A stretch of 64,000 bases of DNA from Robiginitomaculum sp. (GTDB taxonomy: Bacteria > Pseudomonadota > Alphaproteobacteria > Caulobacterales > Maricaulaceae): NCBI GenBank assembly GCA_021776515.1, contig JAJFFS010000002.1:47715-111714 (forward strand), given 5' to 3'. The notes below the pieces were generated by a model. The model had not been told where the DNA came from. It saw only the letters and a list, made by a program, of their open reading frames with translations, and did not search any database. The translations under genes and the position numbers were made by a program. Shown here one piece after another: positions 18,508 through 26,737 of the stretch. Within the stretch, counting starts at the first letter, position 1; each line of letters begins with the position of its first letter.

Positions 18508-19482
18508 TCAGCCCCCGATGTCGGCAAAACGATGGTTGCCGCCGGTAACGCCATCATCAAGAAAATGACTGACGACCTTGGAGTGCATTGAGCGGCCAAG
18601 AAAGAATTTCAGCTCGTCCAATTGGTCATCGGACTGTAAAAGCGGGCGTAAATCCATGCCAAGCTCGGCAAACAGGCACAGGTGTAATTTGCCCAACGCA
18701 GAGACACGCAGACGATTGCAGCTTTTGCAAAAATCCTTGGCGTATGGCGCGATAAGACCTATGGAGCCAACATAATCACCATGGATATACTCCACCGCCG
18801 GTCCGGCACCGGGCGTGCGTGTTTTACGCACCCAGCCATCACGCTCCAGCGCATCTGAAACGACACTAGCGGGTACATGGTAGCGGGTGAAATATTCAGC
18901 ATTATCGCCCGTACGCATAAGTTCAATAAAACGCATACTAACCGGGCGGTGACGCACAAAATCCAGAAAAGCACCTAAATCATTGTCGTTTATGCCTTTT
19001 AGCAAAACTGCATTGACTTTAACCGCCTCATAGTCCGCCTCAAGGCAGGCCTCTATACCGGCTTTCACCTCGTCCAGCCGGTCATGGCCGGTGACAGCGT
19101 GAAATATATCAGGACGGAAACTATCAACGGAGACATTGATCGCCTGCAAACCGGCAGTGCGCCAGCTTTGCGCATGTTCCTTCAAACGATAACCATTGGT
19201 GGTCGTGGCCAGACGCCGCACCCCGGGTGTCTGGCTCAGCGTTTCAATAATTTTCGTAAAATCACGGCGCACACTTGGCTCACCGCCAGTAATGCGAATT
19301 TTCCAAGTGCCAAGATCAGCAAAAGCACGGGCCAGACGGGCAATCTCGTCAAGCTGCAAAAACCCGGGGCCAGGTTTCTTGCGATAACCATCGGGTAAGC
19401 AATAGGTGCACGAGAAGTTGCATATCTCGGTTATCGAGAGGCGCAAATACTCAAACGTACGACCGTGTGAGTCGTGTAACAT
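18508..19482 (-). CDS. moaA: GTP 3',8-cyclase MoaA
   Basis: Radical SAM enzyme starting molybdopterin synthesis by converting GTP to 3',8-cyclo-7,8-dihydro-GTP. It has 324 residues. The N-terminal [4Fe-4S] motif is CNFSCTYC and the C-terminal cluster ligands are in FCKSCNRLRVSALGKLHLC. The SAM segment is RITGGEPSVRRDF, and the conserved C-terminal Gly-Gly is present (FADIGG). The ATG at 19482 has GGAAAGGA at good spacing, so the GTG seven codons upstream is not used. It is the first gene of the Moco run and is preceded by a structured leader. Confidence 0.96.
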   Translation of the reverse strand: MLHDSHGRTFEYLRLSITEICNFSCTYCLPDGYRKKPGPGFLQLDEIARLARAFADLGTWKIRITGGEPSVRRDFTKIIETLSQTPGVRRLATTTNGYRLKEHAQSWRTAGLQAINVSVDSFRPDIFHAVTGHDRLDEVKAGIEACLEADYEAVKVNAVLLKGINDNDLGAFLDFVRHRPVSMRFIELMRTGDNAEYFTRYHVPASVVSDALERDGWVRKTRTPGAGPAVEYIHGDYVGSIGLIAPYAKDFCKSCNRLRVSALGKLHLCLFAELGMDLRPLLQSDDQLDELKFFLGRSMHSKVVSHFLDDGVTGGNHRFADIGG

Positions 19483-19604
19483 CGCGTCATCCTTTCCAAG
19501 CACGGGAGATCAAAGTGTTTCCACTTTAACCCGGCAGCGAGACATTCACTGCGGCCAGCACGCCCTACTCAGCAGAGCTTAGGAGCGATGGCTTCGGATA
19601 CGAT
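19483..19604 (-). ncRNA. Structured moaA leader, candidate Moco riboswitch
   Basis: On the minus strand this region forms a 7-bp hairpin (19534-19540 with 19546-19552, one G-T pair). It is followed directly by a second domain in which CGGG (about 19530-19533) pairs with CCCG (19503-19506) around an inner 6-bp stem capped by a GAAA tetraloop (19512-19527). A CTGCCGGG segment sits between the two. Moco riboswitches precede moaA in many proteobacteria and use GNRA-capped helices. The match to that family is by position and general shape only and was not scored against a covariance model. Confidence 0.5.
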
Positions 19605-19610
19605 GGTGCT

Positions 19611-19653
19611 AATCTATCGCTGAAATACCAAACCTGCAATTGATATGGATCAA
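19611..19653 (-). promoter_or_regulatory. FNR/FixK-type box and candidate -10 element upstream of moaA
   Basis: Positions 19640-19653 read TTGAT-N4-ATCAA, a perfect FNR/Anr/FixK consensus dyad. On the minus strand a TAGATT (-10-like, 19611-19616) lies downstream. With a start site near 19604, the dyad is centred at about -42, the class II activator position. This predicts oxygen- or nitrogen-oxide-responsive activation of the whole Moco run, as the E. coli moa operon is activated by FNR. The start site is inferred. Confidence 0.6.
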
Positions 19654-19713
19654 ATTTGCAGTGAAGAGCAATTTGGCAAGGGGCATGTGCCAGATTGCAT
19701 AAAGGCGGCTGGA

Positions 19714-20448
19714 TTATTCTGGTAAAGGTCTAAAATCAAAATTTGTCACCACATCATCAAATTTGATTTTGCGGATAATCGCTGTTCCGGCAACTTTGTT
19801 TCTTTCCAGCACCCTGACCATAGGCCCATCATGCCATGCAGGCGCAAATTGCTGGTAGATGTCAAATTGTTTGATTTTGGCAATGGGAATGGGGCGAAAT
19901 TTTCTATGGGCAACATAATGCACCCAATGAATCATGCCATCTTCCTTGCCAACAGCAATTTCACCACCCATATATTTGGCAATATCAGCGCCTTTTCCTT
20001 CACCACTAATGTAATATTCATCTGCAATTTCAAAACCATAAACCAGCTCTTCTTCATCTTCACGTAGTGCTATAACGCCCTTGCCCAGGCGCTCGCGCAT
20101 GGAAACCAATAGCAGCTTACGGTCTGCACCATCTTTTTTCTTGGCATGTTTGCGCACCTGTTTACGATAACGATCATGATTTTCTACCGCATCTGGAAAG
20201 AGAATATCCCATTGTTGCCCTTCTGGACCGGCAGGGTTATATGATTTTTCCAGAAATTTTTCACCAAACCTGATAATTTTGCGTTGAAAATAAAACCTCA
20301 CATCCCCAGCCCTAGCATAACGTGCCTCGGCATCAACAAGCGCAGCCTCCAATGGAGCGGGCAATGTTGGTGAGGCCAATGCCGGCACTGCAAAGAGCGC
20401 GATAGCTGCTGCAAAGAAAATAAATAGCGATGCGCCGTATTTGAGCAT
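19714..20448 (-). CDS. Exported protein of unknown function
   Basis: 244 residues with an N-terminal signal peptide of about 25 residues (LFIFFAAAIALFAVPALASP) and a probable cleavage after ALA. The mature part is basic, with KHAKKKDGADRK near the middle and several short beta-strand-like segments such as IHWVHYVAHRKFRPIPI, but no domain I recognise. It lies upstream of the moa leader on the same strand, 231 bp away, and is probably a separate unit. It is divergent from the sphingolipid locus. Confidence 0.75.
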   Translation of the reverse strand: MLKYGASLFIFFAAAIALFAVPALASPTLPAPLEAALVDAEARYARAGDVRFYFQRKIIRFGEKFLEKSYNPAGPEGQQWDILFPDAVENHDRYRKQVRKHAKKKDGADRKLLLVSMRERLGKGVIALREDEEELVYGFEIADEYYISGEGKGADIAKYMGGEIAVGKEDGMIHWVHYVAHRKFRPIPIAKIKQFDIYQQFAPAWHDGPMVRVLERNKVAGTAIIRKIKFDDVVTNFDFRPLPE

Positions 20449-20850
20449 TAAGGTTTGCCTCCAAACTGATAACCTCGCTTCATTATAACTTTTAATGCGA
20501 CAAGGGAACGGGGTGTTACAATCCTATTTAAAGGCTCAAAAAAAGGCTAAATCACGACGTAAATCCTAAAAAAAAAGGCAAAGTTGTGGCACCCTTTATT
20601 TTTAAGTGTTTTATGAACATATTTAGGCTACTTATACCCTGGCGCAGCAAGAAACCTGAATTGACTGGACTTTCCCTTACCCCATCTTCCATAATGGTAC
20701 ATAGTACCCAGGATTTGACATTCCTGGATTTCCCTTTAGGGGGGTGAAATTCTGTATGTGGTAATACAGGCAAATTCTTGTAATTTACCACCATTAGATT
20801 AGTGAGGATGGTTCTGTATTTTCTGAGAGGATTTAGCGGGACAGTTTGGT
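20449..20850. other. 402-bp intergenic region upstream of the sphingolipid locus
   Basis: No convincing gene. It holds several A-runs, a short perfect hairpin GGTAC-ATA-GTACC (20696-20708), and, directly after it, the dyad CCAGGA-N8-TCCTGG (20708-20727), whose centre contains TTGACA. These are placed to control the acyl carrier protein and spt genes 125 bp downstream. No -10 element at proper spacing from TTGACA could be identified. Confidence 0.6.
20708..20727. promoter_or_regulatory. Dyad CCAGGA-N8-TCCTGG upstream of acp-spt
   Basis: A perfect 6-bp inverted repeat separated by 8 bp, the size of a dimeric repressor or activator site. The spacer contains TTGACA, a possible -35 element, so a bound protein could block RNA polymerase. 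No known regulator is matched. Confidence 0.35.
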
Positions 20851-21129
20851 ATGACATCATCAAATACACCATTAAACAATAAAGGTGCCGAGGCCATCAT
20901 GCTGGAAATCCAGAGCCAATTGCGCTCTCGGGCAGCTGAGAACTCGGTCATTGGGCCAGATACCAATATCACTCGTGATCTGGGTCTCGACTCACTAGCG
21001 ATCATGGATTTCATTTTTGATCTGGAAGACAGTTTCGATATTTCAATACCGATGGAGCGCATCGCCGAAGTTCAGACACTGGCCGATCTGACCAAAGCTA
21101 TAGAAATCCTTCAAAAGGAAGCCTCTTGA
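20851..21129 (+). CDS. Acyl carrier protein dedicated to sphingolipid synthesis
   Basis: 92 residues. The phosphopantetheine attachment Ser48 lies in GLDSLAIMD, inside a typical four-helix carrier protein with DNITRDLG-like and EDSFDISIP segments. In Caulobacter the ACP next to spt (AcpR) is loaded by a special acyl-ACP synthetase and feeds serine palmitoyltransferase. The stop codon is one base from the spt ATG, which supports that role here. An internal ATG at 20899 would give a shorter N-terminus. Confidence 0.9.
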   Translation: MTSSNTPLNNKGAEAIMLEIQSQLRSRAAENSVIGPDTNITRDLGLDSLAIMDFIFDLEDSFDISIPMERIAEVQTLADLTKAIEILQKEAS

Positions 21130-21130
21130 T

Positions 21131-22474
21131 ATGAGCAGTATTTTCGACAAATTCGCACCTTTAAAGGAGCAGCATGCTGCTCTGACCGCCTTGGGCAGAA
21201 GCCCGGACCAGTTGCAGTTTGAAGATATTATCTCCCCTACAGAAGCCGTGCTGAATGGCAAACGCACAATTTTGATGGGTACCAATAATTATCTGGGTAT
21301 GACCTTTGATGACACCTCTGTTAATGCCGCCATAGAGGCGCTTAAAACAGAAGGTACGGGCACTACGGGATCCCGCATTGCCAATGGTAGCTATGAAGGC
21401 CACAAGGCGCTGGAAGAGGAACTGGCTGCTTTTTATGATATGCGTTCGGCCATTCTTTTCTCAACCGGCTATCAGGCCAATCTTGGCGCTATCAGCGCTC
21501 TGGCCGGACGGGATGACTATCTGCTCATTGATGCAGACAGCCATGCCAGTATTTATGACGCCTGTCGCCTCAGCGATGCACAGGTTATCCGGTTTCGCCA
21601 TAATGACCCCGACAATCTCGAGCGCAAGCTAAAGCGCCTTGAAGGGACATCGGGTAGCAAATTGATCATCGTTGAAAGCATATACTCCATGCTTGGTGAC
21701 ATGGTTCCACTGAAAGCATTTGTTGAGATCAAGAAGAAATATGGGGCCTATTTGCTCATAGATGAAGCCCATTCACTTGGTGTTCTTGGCGAAAAGGGCC
21801 GGGGCCTATGCGAACATGACGGCGTAGAAAAAGATATTGATTTTATCACCGGCACATTTTCAAAAAGTATTGGAACGGTAGGCGGGTTTCTGGTTTCCAA
21901 CCTGCCCGGGATGGATATTATTCGTTTTGTCAGTCGCCCGTACATGTTTACCGCCAGCCCGCCCCCTTCGGTGGTTGCATCAGCGCGTCAGACTCTAGCA
22001 AAAATTGCTGGTGCTACTGATAAACGCAAACAGTTATGGGACAATGCAACACAGCTGTATAACGGACTTAAGGCCGCAGGGTTTGAACTTGGCCCTACAC
22101 TGAGCCCGATTGTGGCTATCCGCCTGTCTGATCCAGAAAAGGCAATTGCATTATGGAACGGCCTTATTGATGCTGGCGTATATACGAACCTTGCCTTGCC
22201 ACCGGCCACACCTTTTGGCTGGTATTTGCTACGCTCGTCCATCAGCGCCGCACACACGCCAGAACAAATTGCCCTGGCGGTTGAGGTTTGTACAAAAATT
22301 GGTCGGGAATTAGGGATAATCACCCTCTCCAACAGCCAAAAAGCCGGTGTTAGCAAGCATCCGGACAATGGCAGCGCGCAGCTTAATGGCGCTTCTGAAA
22401 CGCACCCTGACGCCACATCTGAAACAGAATCTTTGGTGACGCCAACAGGGGATGATCCCGCTGCCAGGGTGTAA
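21131..22474 (+). CDS. spt: Serine palmitoyltransferase
   Basis: PLP-dependent alpha-oxoamine synthase condensing serine with a fatty acyl thioester to 3-ketosphinganine, the committed step of sphingolipid synthesis. It has 447 residues. The PLP Lys245 is in GTFSKSIGTVGGF, the cofactor Asp-His in IDEAHSLG, and the N-terminal GTNNYLGMTFD and GTGTTGSRIANG are typical of the family. The last 45 residues form a polar low-complexity tail beyond the usual end. Those bases overlap the convergent nucleotidyltransferase-like gene by 92 bp. It is coupled to the upstream ACP gene. Confidence 0.94.
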   Translation: MSSIFDKFAPLKEQHAALTALGRSPDQLQFEDIISPTEAVLNGKRTILMGTNNYLGMTFDDTSVNAAIEALKTEGTGTTGSRIANGSYEGHKALEEELAAFYDMRSAILFSTGYQANLGAISALAGRDDYLLIDADSHASIYDACRLSDAQVIRFRHNDPDNLERKLKRLEGTSGSKLIIVESIYSMLGDMVPLKAFVEIKKKYGAYLLIDEAHSLGVLGEKGRGLCEHDGVEKDIDFITGTFSKSIGTVGGFLVSNLPGMDIIRFVSRPYMFTASPPPSVVASARQTLAKIAGATDKRKQLWDNATQLYNGLKAAGFELGPTLSPIVAIRLSDPEKAIALWNGLIDAGVYTNLALPPATPFGWYLLRSSISAAHTPEQIALAVEVCTKIGRELGIITLSNSQKAGVSKHPDNGSAQLNGASETHPDATSETESLVTPTGDDPAARV

Positions 22475-23336
22475 GAGTAACCTTCACGCCGGTTTGCCGC
22501 TCTATTTTCCAGATAACATAGTCTGCACGCCCTTCAAAAGTGACCGCTCCTTTGAGAATACGGACAAGATTAATGGTTTTGCTGGCGATTTGACGCCTTA
22601 GCCATTTGCCTTTTAAGCCGTGCCTTTGCCGACCAGGTATGACCACCTGCATACCCCCCTCTCCCGAAGGAGCAGGCGTTATCCCGATAGCGTCCAGTGC
22701 AGGCAAAAAGAGAGTATTATAACGCGCAGGTGACAGTGCTATAATCTGATCGGCGCGGCTTGGGTCTTCAATCCGTAATTCAGCAGCATAAGTTGCCCGA
22801 AAAAGCGCCCGCCAGTATGCCCCTGCCTCCCCTTCAGTGGGTCCAAAGTGAACAGCCCAGTTCATAGCAGTCATGATAGCGTTACGGATGACGCTGTGAA
22901 CTCTGGTCTGCGCTGAACTATCAGAAGAAAAAACAAGGGCGACAGGCTGTGCAAAGCGCGCCCAGATTGAAATATCAAGTGCCTTGGGTTTCGCCAAAAC
23001 CTCAAAGCGATCAAGGGTCATAACAGCAACTTTCGCATGGACCTGCTTGCCGTTAAATTCACTTTTGAAATAACGTACAAACGGTGGAACGAGGTTGTGG
23101 GTAAAGCGCGAAATCACCCCTTCGCCATACCCTTCAAGCCCATCGGTCAAGATATAAAAATCCATCAGACCAGCGCCATCGCCTGTGCGCAGGCACGATC
23201 CGTAAAACAGTACAGCCAGCGCATGGCCGTTCATTTCATCTGTAATTTTTCCGGCCAGAAAACGGGCCTCTTCCATAACGGATTGATTCAACTCAACATC
23301 AATAAACTGATCTAATGCGTCCGGGTTTCTGGTCAT
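22383..23336 (-). CDS. Nucleotidyltransferase-fold-like protein of the ceramide locus
   Basis: 317 residues, cytoplasmic. The segment LFYGSCLRTGDGAGLMDFYIL resembles the Gly-Ser...Asp-x-Asp active-site strand of nucleotidyltransferases, but the second acidic residue is Tyr. The last 70 residues hold basic patches. In Caulobacter, genes between spt and ceramide synthase (cpg genes) add phosphoglycerate to ceramide, and a cytidylyltransferase-type step has been described for that headgroup. This gene may play such a part, but I cannot assign which. Its start overlaps the stop of the ceramide-kinase-like gene by 4 bases. Confidence 0.65.
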   Translation of the reverse strand: MTRNPDALDQFIDVELNQSVMEEARFLAGKITDEMNGHALAVLFYGSCLRTGDGAGLMDFYILTDGLEGYGEGVISRFTHNLVPPFVRYFKSEFNGKQVHAKVAVMTLDRFEVLAKPKALDISIWARFAQPVALVFSSDSSAQTRVHSVIRNAIMTAMNWAVHFGPTEGEAGAYWRALFRATYAAELRIEDPSRADQIIALSPARYNTLFLPALDAIGITPAPSGEGGMQVVIPGRQRHGLKGKWLRRQIASKTINLVRILKGAVTFEGRADYVIWKIERQTGVKVTLTPWQRDHPLLASPKILFQMWRQGAFQKRH

Positions 23337-24313
23337 GGGGCAATAAAATCAACCTGTAAGTCACTATTGATACGCAGTCGCCCGCCTGGACCGGCTTCAA
23401 ACGTCTCCCCATCAATAATAAATGGCTTGCCGGTTTCTATCAGGATCTCATTGGCACTGCCGCTCCGATAGCCGGCCTTTTCCATCCAGGGCTTTGTTCG
23501 CTTGCTAAAAACAGCAAAAACGGCCCGTAAAAGATGCGGCGGCGGCGCTGCAACATCCAGCCATGTTATGGCCCGCGAATCATCCCCCCAAAAGGGCCAT
23601 ACGCCCAACAAAAAAGAATTCAGACTGGTGAGGATCGCGCCAAAACGCGGGCCGTTATTGACGGCCTCGTCATCATATCCGATGGCCATGTCTTCGCCAG
23701 CGCGAACACCCTGGTCATCATTCCCAAAAACAGCATTATAAAAAAAGCTGAAAATGGTCATGGCCACAGCAGCGTTATGATTTAAACCTTTGGAATGCAC
23801 GTGGCTTTGCGCAAGATTAGTCGCTTCACGAAAGCCGCCAAATCCGATGAGCATTCCGTGCACCGGCTTATGAAATCCGTCTTCCCACTCCACTCTCAGT
23901 ACAGAACGGCGACGCAAATGTTCCTGGCCAATGCCCAATTTGCGCAAAGCCAGAAAACGATTAAAAGCATCACGTTTATACTTCGCTGTGCCGGTATCAT
24001 GGGCGCAAACATTGGTTTTGCCTGAGGGCAAAATGCAAAACGCTGGCATGTCATTACCAAACACCTCGGGGCATTGACTTAACACTTCACGGACGGTCCC
24101 ATCACCACCATCAATAACAATTATGCGAACGTCCAAATCGCAAAAACGCTGTAATATCTGGATAATATCACTGGTTTGCTGGGCCTGTTCTACAAAAATT
24201 TCCTGATCATGCTCGGCAGCATGTCCAACACCGTAGCGCTTGCGGTTCAAAGTGCTGAACGGATTTTGCATAACGCCAATACGGACAAGTGGTGATGATA
24301 GGTTCGACTTCAC
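23333..24313 (-). CDS. Diacylglycerol/ceramide kinase-like lipid kinase
   Basis: 326 residues of the DAGK catalytic family. The nucleotide-binding loop is IDGGDGTVREVL and the substrate-side segment is ILPSGKTNVCAHD. The N-terminal RIGVMQNPFS matches the family's first strand. In Caulobacter the homologous position encodes CpgB, a ceramide kinase that starts ceramide phosphoglycerate synthesis. That function is the best guess because neighbours are spt and ceramide synthase. The start is GTG. It is coupled to the nucleotidyltransferase-like gene downstream and divergent from the metallophosphoesterase gene. Confidence 0.85.
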   Translation of the reverse strand: MKSNLSSPLVRIGVMQNPFSTLNRKRYGVGHAAEHDQEIFVEQAQQTSDIIQILQRFCDLDVRIIVIDGGDGTVREVLSQCPEVFGNDMPAFCILPSGKTNVCAHDTGTAKYKRDAFNRFLALRKLGIGQEHLRRRSVLRVEWEDGFHKPVHGMLIGFGGFREATNLAQSHVHSKGLNHNAAVAMTIFSFFYNAVFGNDDQGVRAGEDMAIGYDDEAVNNGPRFGAILTSLNSFLLGVWPFWGDDSRAITWLDVAAPPPHLLRAVFAVFSKRTKPWMEKAGYRSGSANEILIETGKPFIIDGETFEAGPGGRLRINSDLQVDFIAP

Positions 24314-24434
24314 AATTTATGCTCTAGCCCATTGACATATTTACGTTTATTGAACGTGTTTGGGCTGATTAACGCCATATCTTGCCTGTGGCAATGTTTG
24401 TCACCAGCGCATCAGAGGTTATATTCAAAAAAAT

Positions 24435-25355
24435 ATGACAAATTCTTTTCGCTTCGTGCACATCTCAGACATCCACCTTCCCACTTTCAAAGAGGATTGC
24501 GTGCGCCCCGCTGACTTTCTGAACAAGCGTTTTTTCTCGGCGCTCTCTTGGTTTGGCAAACGCCGCTTCATCCATAACAAGGCCGTGACAGACTATATGG
24601 TCAAGGACTTTTTATCCAGTACACCCGACCATATTCTAGTAACCGGCGACCTGACCAACCTTTCATTACCATGCGAATATGATCGTGCGCTGGAATGGCT
24701 GCAAAGCCTGGGAACACCGGATACCGTCACAGCAATTCCTGGCAATCATGACCTGTTGCTTGACGCCACCGGAGCGCAAAACGGCCTTTTACAAAACGCC
24801 GCTTATATGAGTACAGATAAGGCTGGGAAAGCCAATACGGCCCTGACATTTCCTTTTTGCAAACGTAGAAAAAATGTAGTTTTTATTGGCCTTTCAACAT
24901 CCATTGAAACGCCTATAGGCTGGTGCAGCGGGCGATTGGGTGAGATGCAAAGGGACCGATTGCGTCACATACTGGATGAGGCCGGACGAGAAAATCTATG
25001 CCGCATTGTGGCCTTGCATCATCCACCAGCAGGGCCACAAAAGAAACGTGGTGGCCTAGAAGACCTTGATGCCTTCGCCAAAATAATCGCTGAATATGGT
25101 GCCGAACTAATACTGCACGGCCATACGCACCACCCCTCCCTGCACACCTTGCCAGGGCCAGAAGGCCCGGTTCCTGTGCTTGGTGTTGCCTCCCTCTCCG
25201 TCCAACCTGGCAAAGGGTACCCTGAAGGGTGCTGGCATGAATACGAAGTGCACTGGCATGAAGATAAATGGGTGATTTCACTCATTATTCATCGTTATGC
25301 CGGTATCAATGCACCCACAATACTTGCCGCACAAATGCTCTTGAACAGTGCATGA
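24435..25355 (+). CDS. Calcineurin-like metallophosphoesterase
   Basis: 306 residues. The five metallophosphoesterase blocks are present: HISDIHLP, VTGDLTNL, IPGNHDLL, ALHHPPAG and LHGHTHHPS. These give the full set of Asp, Asn and His ligands for two metal ions. There is no signal peptide, so it is cytoplasmic or peripheral. Its place between the lipid kinase and the LptFG-type pair suggests hydrolysis of a phospho- or pyrophospho-lipid intermediate, in the manner of LpxH, but that is inference. A strong terminator follows 12 bp after the stop. Confidence 0.85.
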   Translation: MTNSFRFVHISDIHLPTFKEDCVRPADFLNKRFFSALSWFGKRRFIHNKAVTDYMVKDFLSSTPDHILVTGDLTNLSLPCEYDRALEWLQSLGTPDTVTAIPGNHDLLLDATGAQNGLLQNAAYMSTDKAGKANTALTFPFCKRRKNVVFIGLSTSIETPIGWCSGRLGEMQRDRLRHILDEAGRENLCRIVALHHPPAGPQKKRGGLEDLDAFAKIIAEYGAELILHGHTHHPSLHTLPGPEGPVPVLGVASLSVQPGKGYPEGCWHEYEVHWHEDKWVISLIIHRYAGINAPTILAAQMLLNSA

Positions 25356-25366
25356 TGGTGCCAGAC

Positions 25367-25389
25367 CTTGCCAAGGGGGGCAAGTTTTT
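25367..25389 (+). terminator. Rho-independent terminator after the metallophosphoesterase gene
   Basis: A perfect 6-bp stem CTTGCC/GGCAAG (25367-25372 with 25379-25384), a 6-nt loop and TTTTT directly after. It separates the metallophosphoesterase gene from the permease pair, which must therefore have its own promoter in the 65 bp that remain. Confidence 0.85.
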
Positions 25390-25453
25390 CTAATGTGTAA
25401 ACTCGTTTATACTACTCTAAAAAGCCTCCCTGCCATTACGCAAAGTTGTATTT

Positions 25454-26737
25454 GTGAATAGTCAATCTGATCTTATTTCTGCCCGCAGGACAGCCTTAAA
25501 ACCAAACCAGGGCCACGTGCTTAGGCTCGATATTTATATGCTGCGCCTTTTAGCCAAGCCCTTAATGGTGTCTTTGGCCATTGTCATGACGGCTTTGCTG
25601 TTGGAGCGTGTTGTACGCCTGTTTGAGTTATTGGCTGAGCGCGGCGGCGGCACCGGCATGGTATTTGCCATGGCGGCTAATCTGGTTCCTCACTATCTGG
25701 GTCTGGCGCTGCCGGCGGCATTTTGCTTTTCCATGCTCTCGGTCATTTTGCGAATGTGCGAGGAAAACGAGATGGATGCGCTGGAGGGTAGCGGACTTTC
25801 CATACAGCGCATTGCCATGCCTTTTATTGGTGTTGGTATAGCACTGGCCCTGATTAGTGTGGCCCTTTTTGGGTATATACAGCCCTATAGTCGCTACGCT
25901 TTTAGTGCCATTAAACATGCCCTTATCAATTCCCCCTGGGAAGCCCAGATTATTCCGGGAACATTTATTGATACCGGAAATGGCATGCGCCTCAGCGCCC
26001 TGGAGGTTGGCCCAGAAGGGCGTAAACTGGATAGCGTCTTTGTGTTTCAAATTACCCCCGATGAAAATGGTGAAGGCACTATAGAAACGGCCATTACTGC
26101 CAAAACAGGTGAGATGGTTGCCCACAAGGATGCAGGCCGGTTAGTTCTTAGCCTGAACGATGGCACTACAATGCCAACTAGCGAAGATGGCAGCACCACG
26201 GCACTGGACTTTGGTTCTCTGGACATCAGTCGTGAATATTCTGCCAATGCTCCGCTTTTTAGGCCCCGTGGCCTCAGCGAACGTGAAATGACCTTAAATG
26301 AATTATGGAGTGAAGCTGCAATGCCCGGTCCTGATGACCGTCGGGCGCGCTTGCTATCTGAATTTCATGCGCGATTAGTGCGTGGGCTTTCACTTATTTT
26401 CCTACCCTTATTGGCCGTCCCCATGGGGCTTTCGGCAAAACGGACACCGCGCTGGGAAAGCATCGCCCTGACCGGGGTTATTATTATTGCCTACCACCAG
26501 TCAATACAATTACTGGAAGGCTTTGGTGATTTGCAAATCATCACACCCGGACCTGCCATTTGGGCACTTGGTGCCGCCTTTGGTGCTTTTTGCTCTTGGT
26601 TGTTTTTTGTTACTAAAGGGCAAGGGCAGGGTATGCCGTTGCGCCACATTTTTAAAGGTTTTGAATTTATTACTCATCACGTTAAACGACTTTTGCCTAA
26701 ACGGTTTCGTACGAATAGCCAGGCACAAAACCCATGA
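25454..26737 (+). CDS. LptF-type permease (YjgP/YjgQ family)
   Basis: 427 residues with six hydrophobic segments, three at each end (about residues 30-120 and 300-405). They flank a large periplasmic beta-jellyroll domain, the layout of LptF, which extracts lipopolysaccharide from the inner membrane with LptG and LptB2. It has a longer N-terminus and basic C-terminus than usual. It overlaps the LptG-type gene by 4 bases and lies inside a ceramide locus. It may therefore be a copy devoted to sphingolipid export rather than the housekeeping LptF. No lptD, surA or lptB lies nearby. Confidence 0.85.
   Translation: MNSQSDLISARRTALKPNQGHVLRLDIYMLRLLAKPLMVSLAIVMTALLLERVVRLFELLAERGGGTGMVFAMAANLVPHYLGLALPAAFCFSMLSVILRMCEENEMDALEGSGLSIQRIAMPFIGVGIALALISVALFGYIQPYSRYAFSAIKHALINSPWEAQIIPGTFIDTGNGMRLSALEVGPEGRKLDSVFVFQITPDENGEGTIETAITAKTGEMVAHKDAGRLVLSLNDGTTMPTSEDGSTTALDFGSLDISREYSANAPLFRPRGLSEREMTLNELWSEAAMPGPDDRRARLLSEFHARLVRGLSLIFLPLLAVPMGLSAKRTPRWESIALTGVIIIAYHQSIQLLEGFGDLQIITPGPAIWALGAAFGAFCSWLFFVTKGQGQGMPLRHIFKGFEFITHHVKRLLPKRFRTNSQAQNP

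Noticed and set aside
18303..18599. A 98-codon leftward frame across the repeat array
   Set aside because: It translates the repeat itself (recurrent FDKLRMRL segments) and overlaps moaA and moaC-moaB. It is not a gene.
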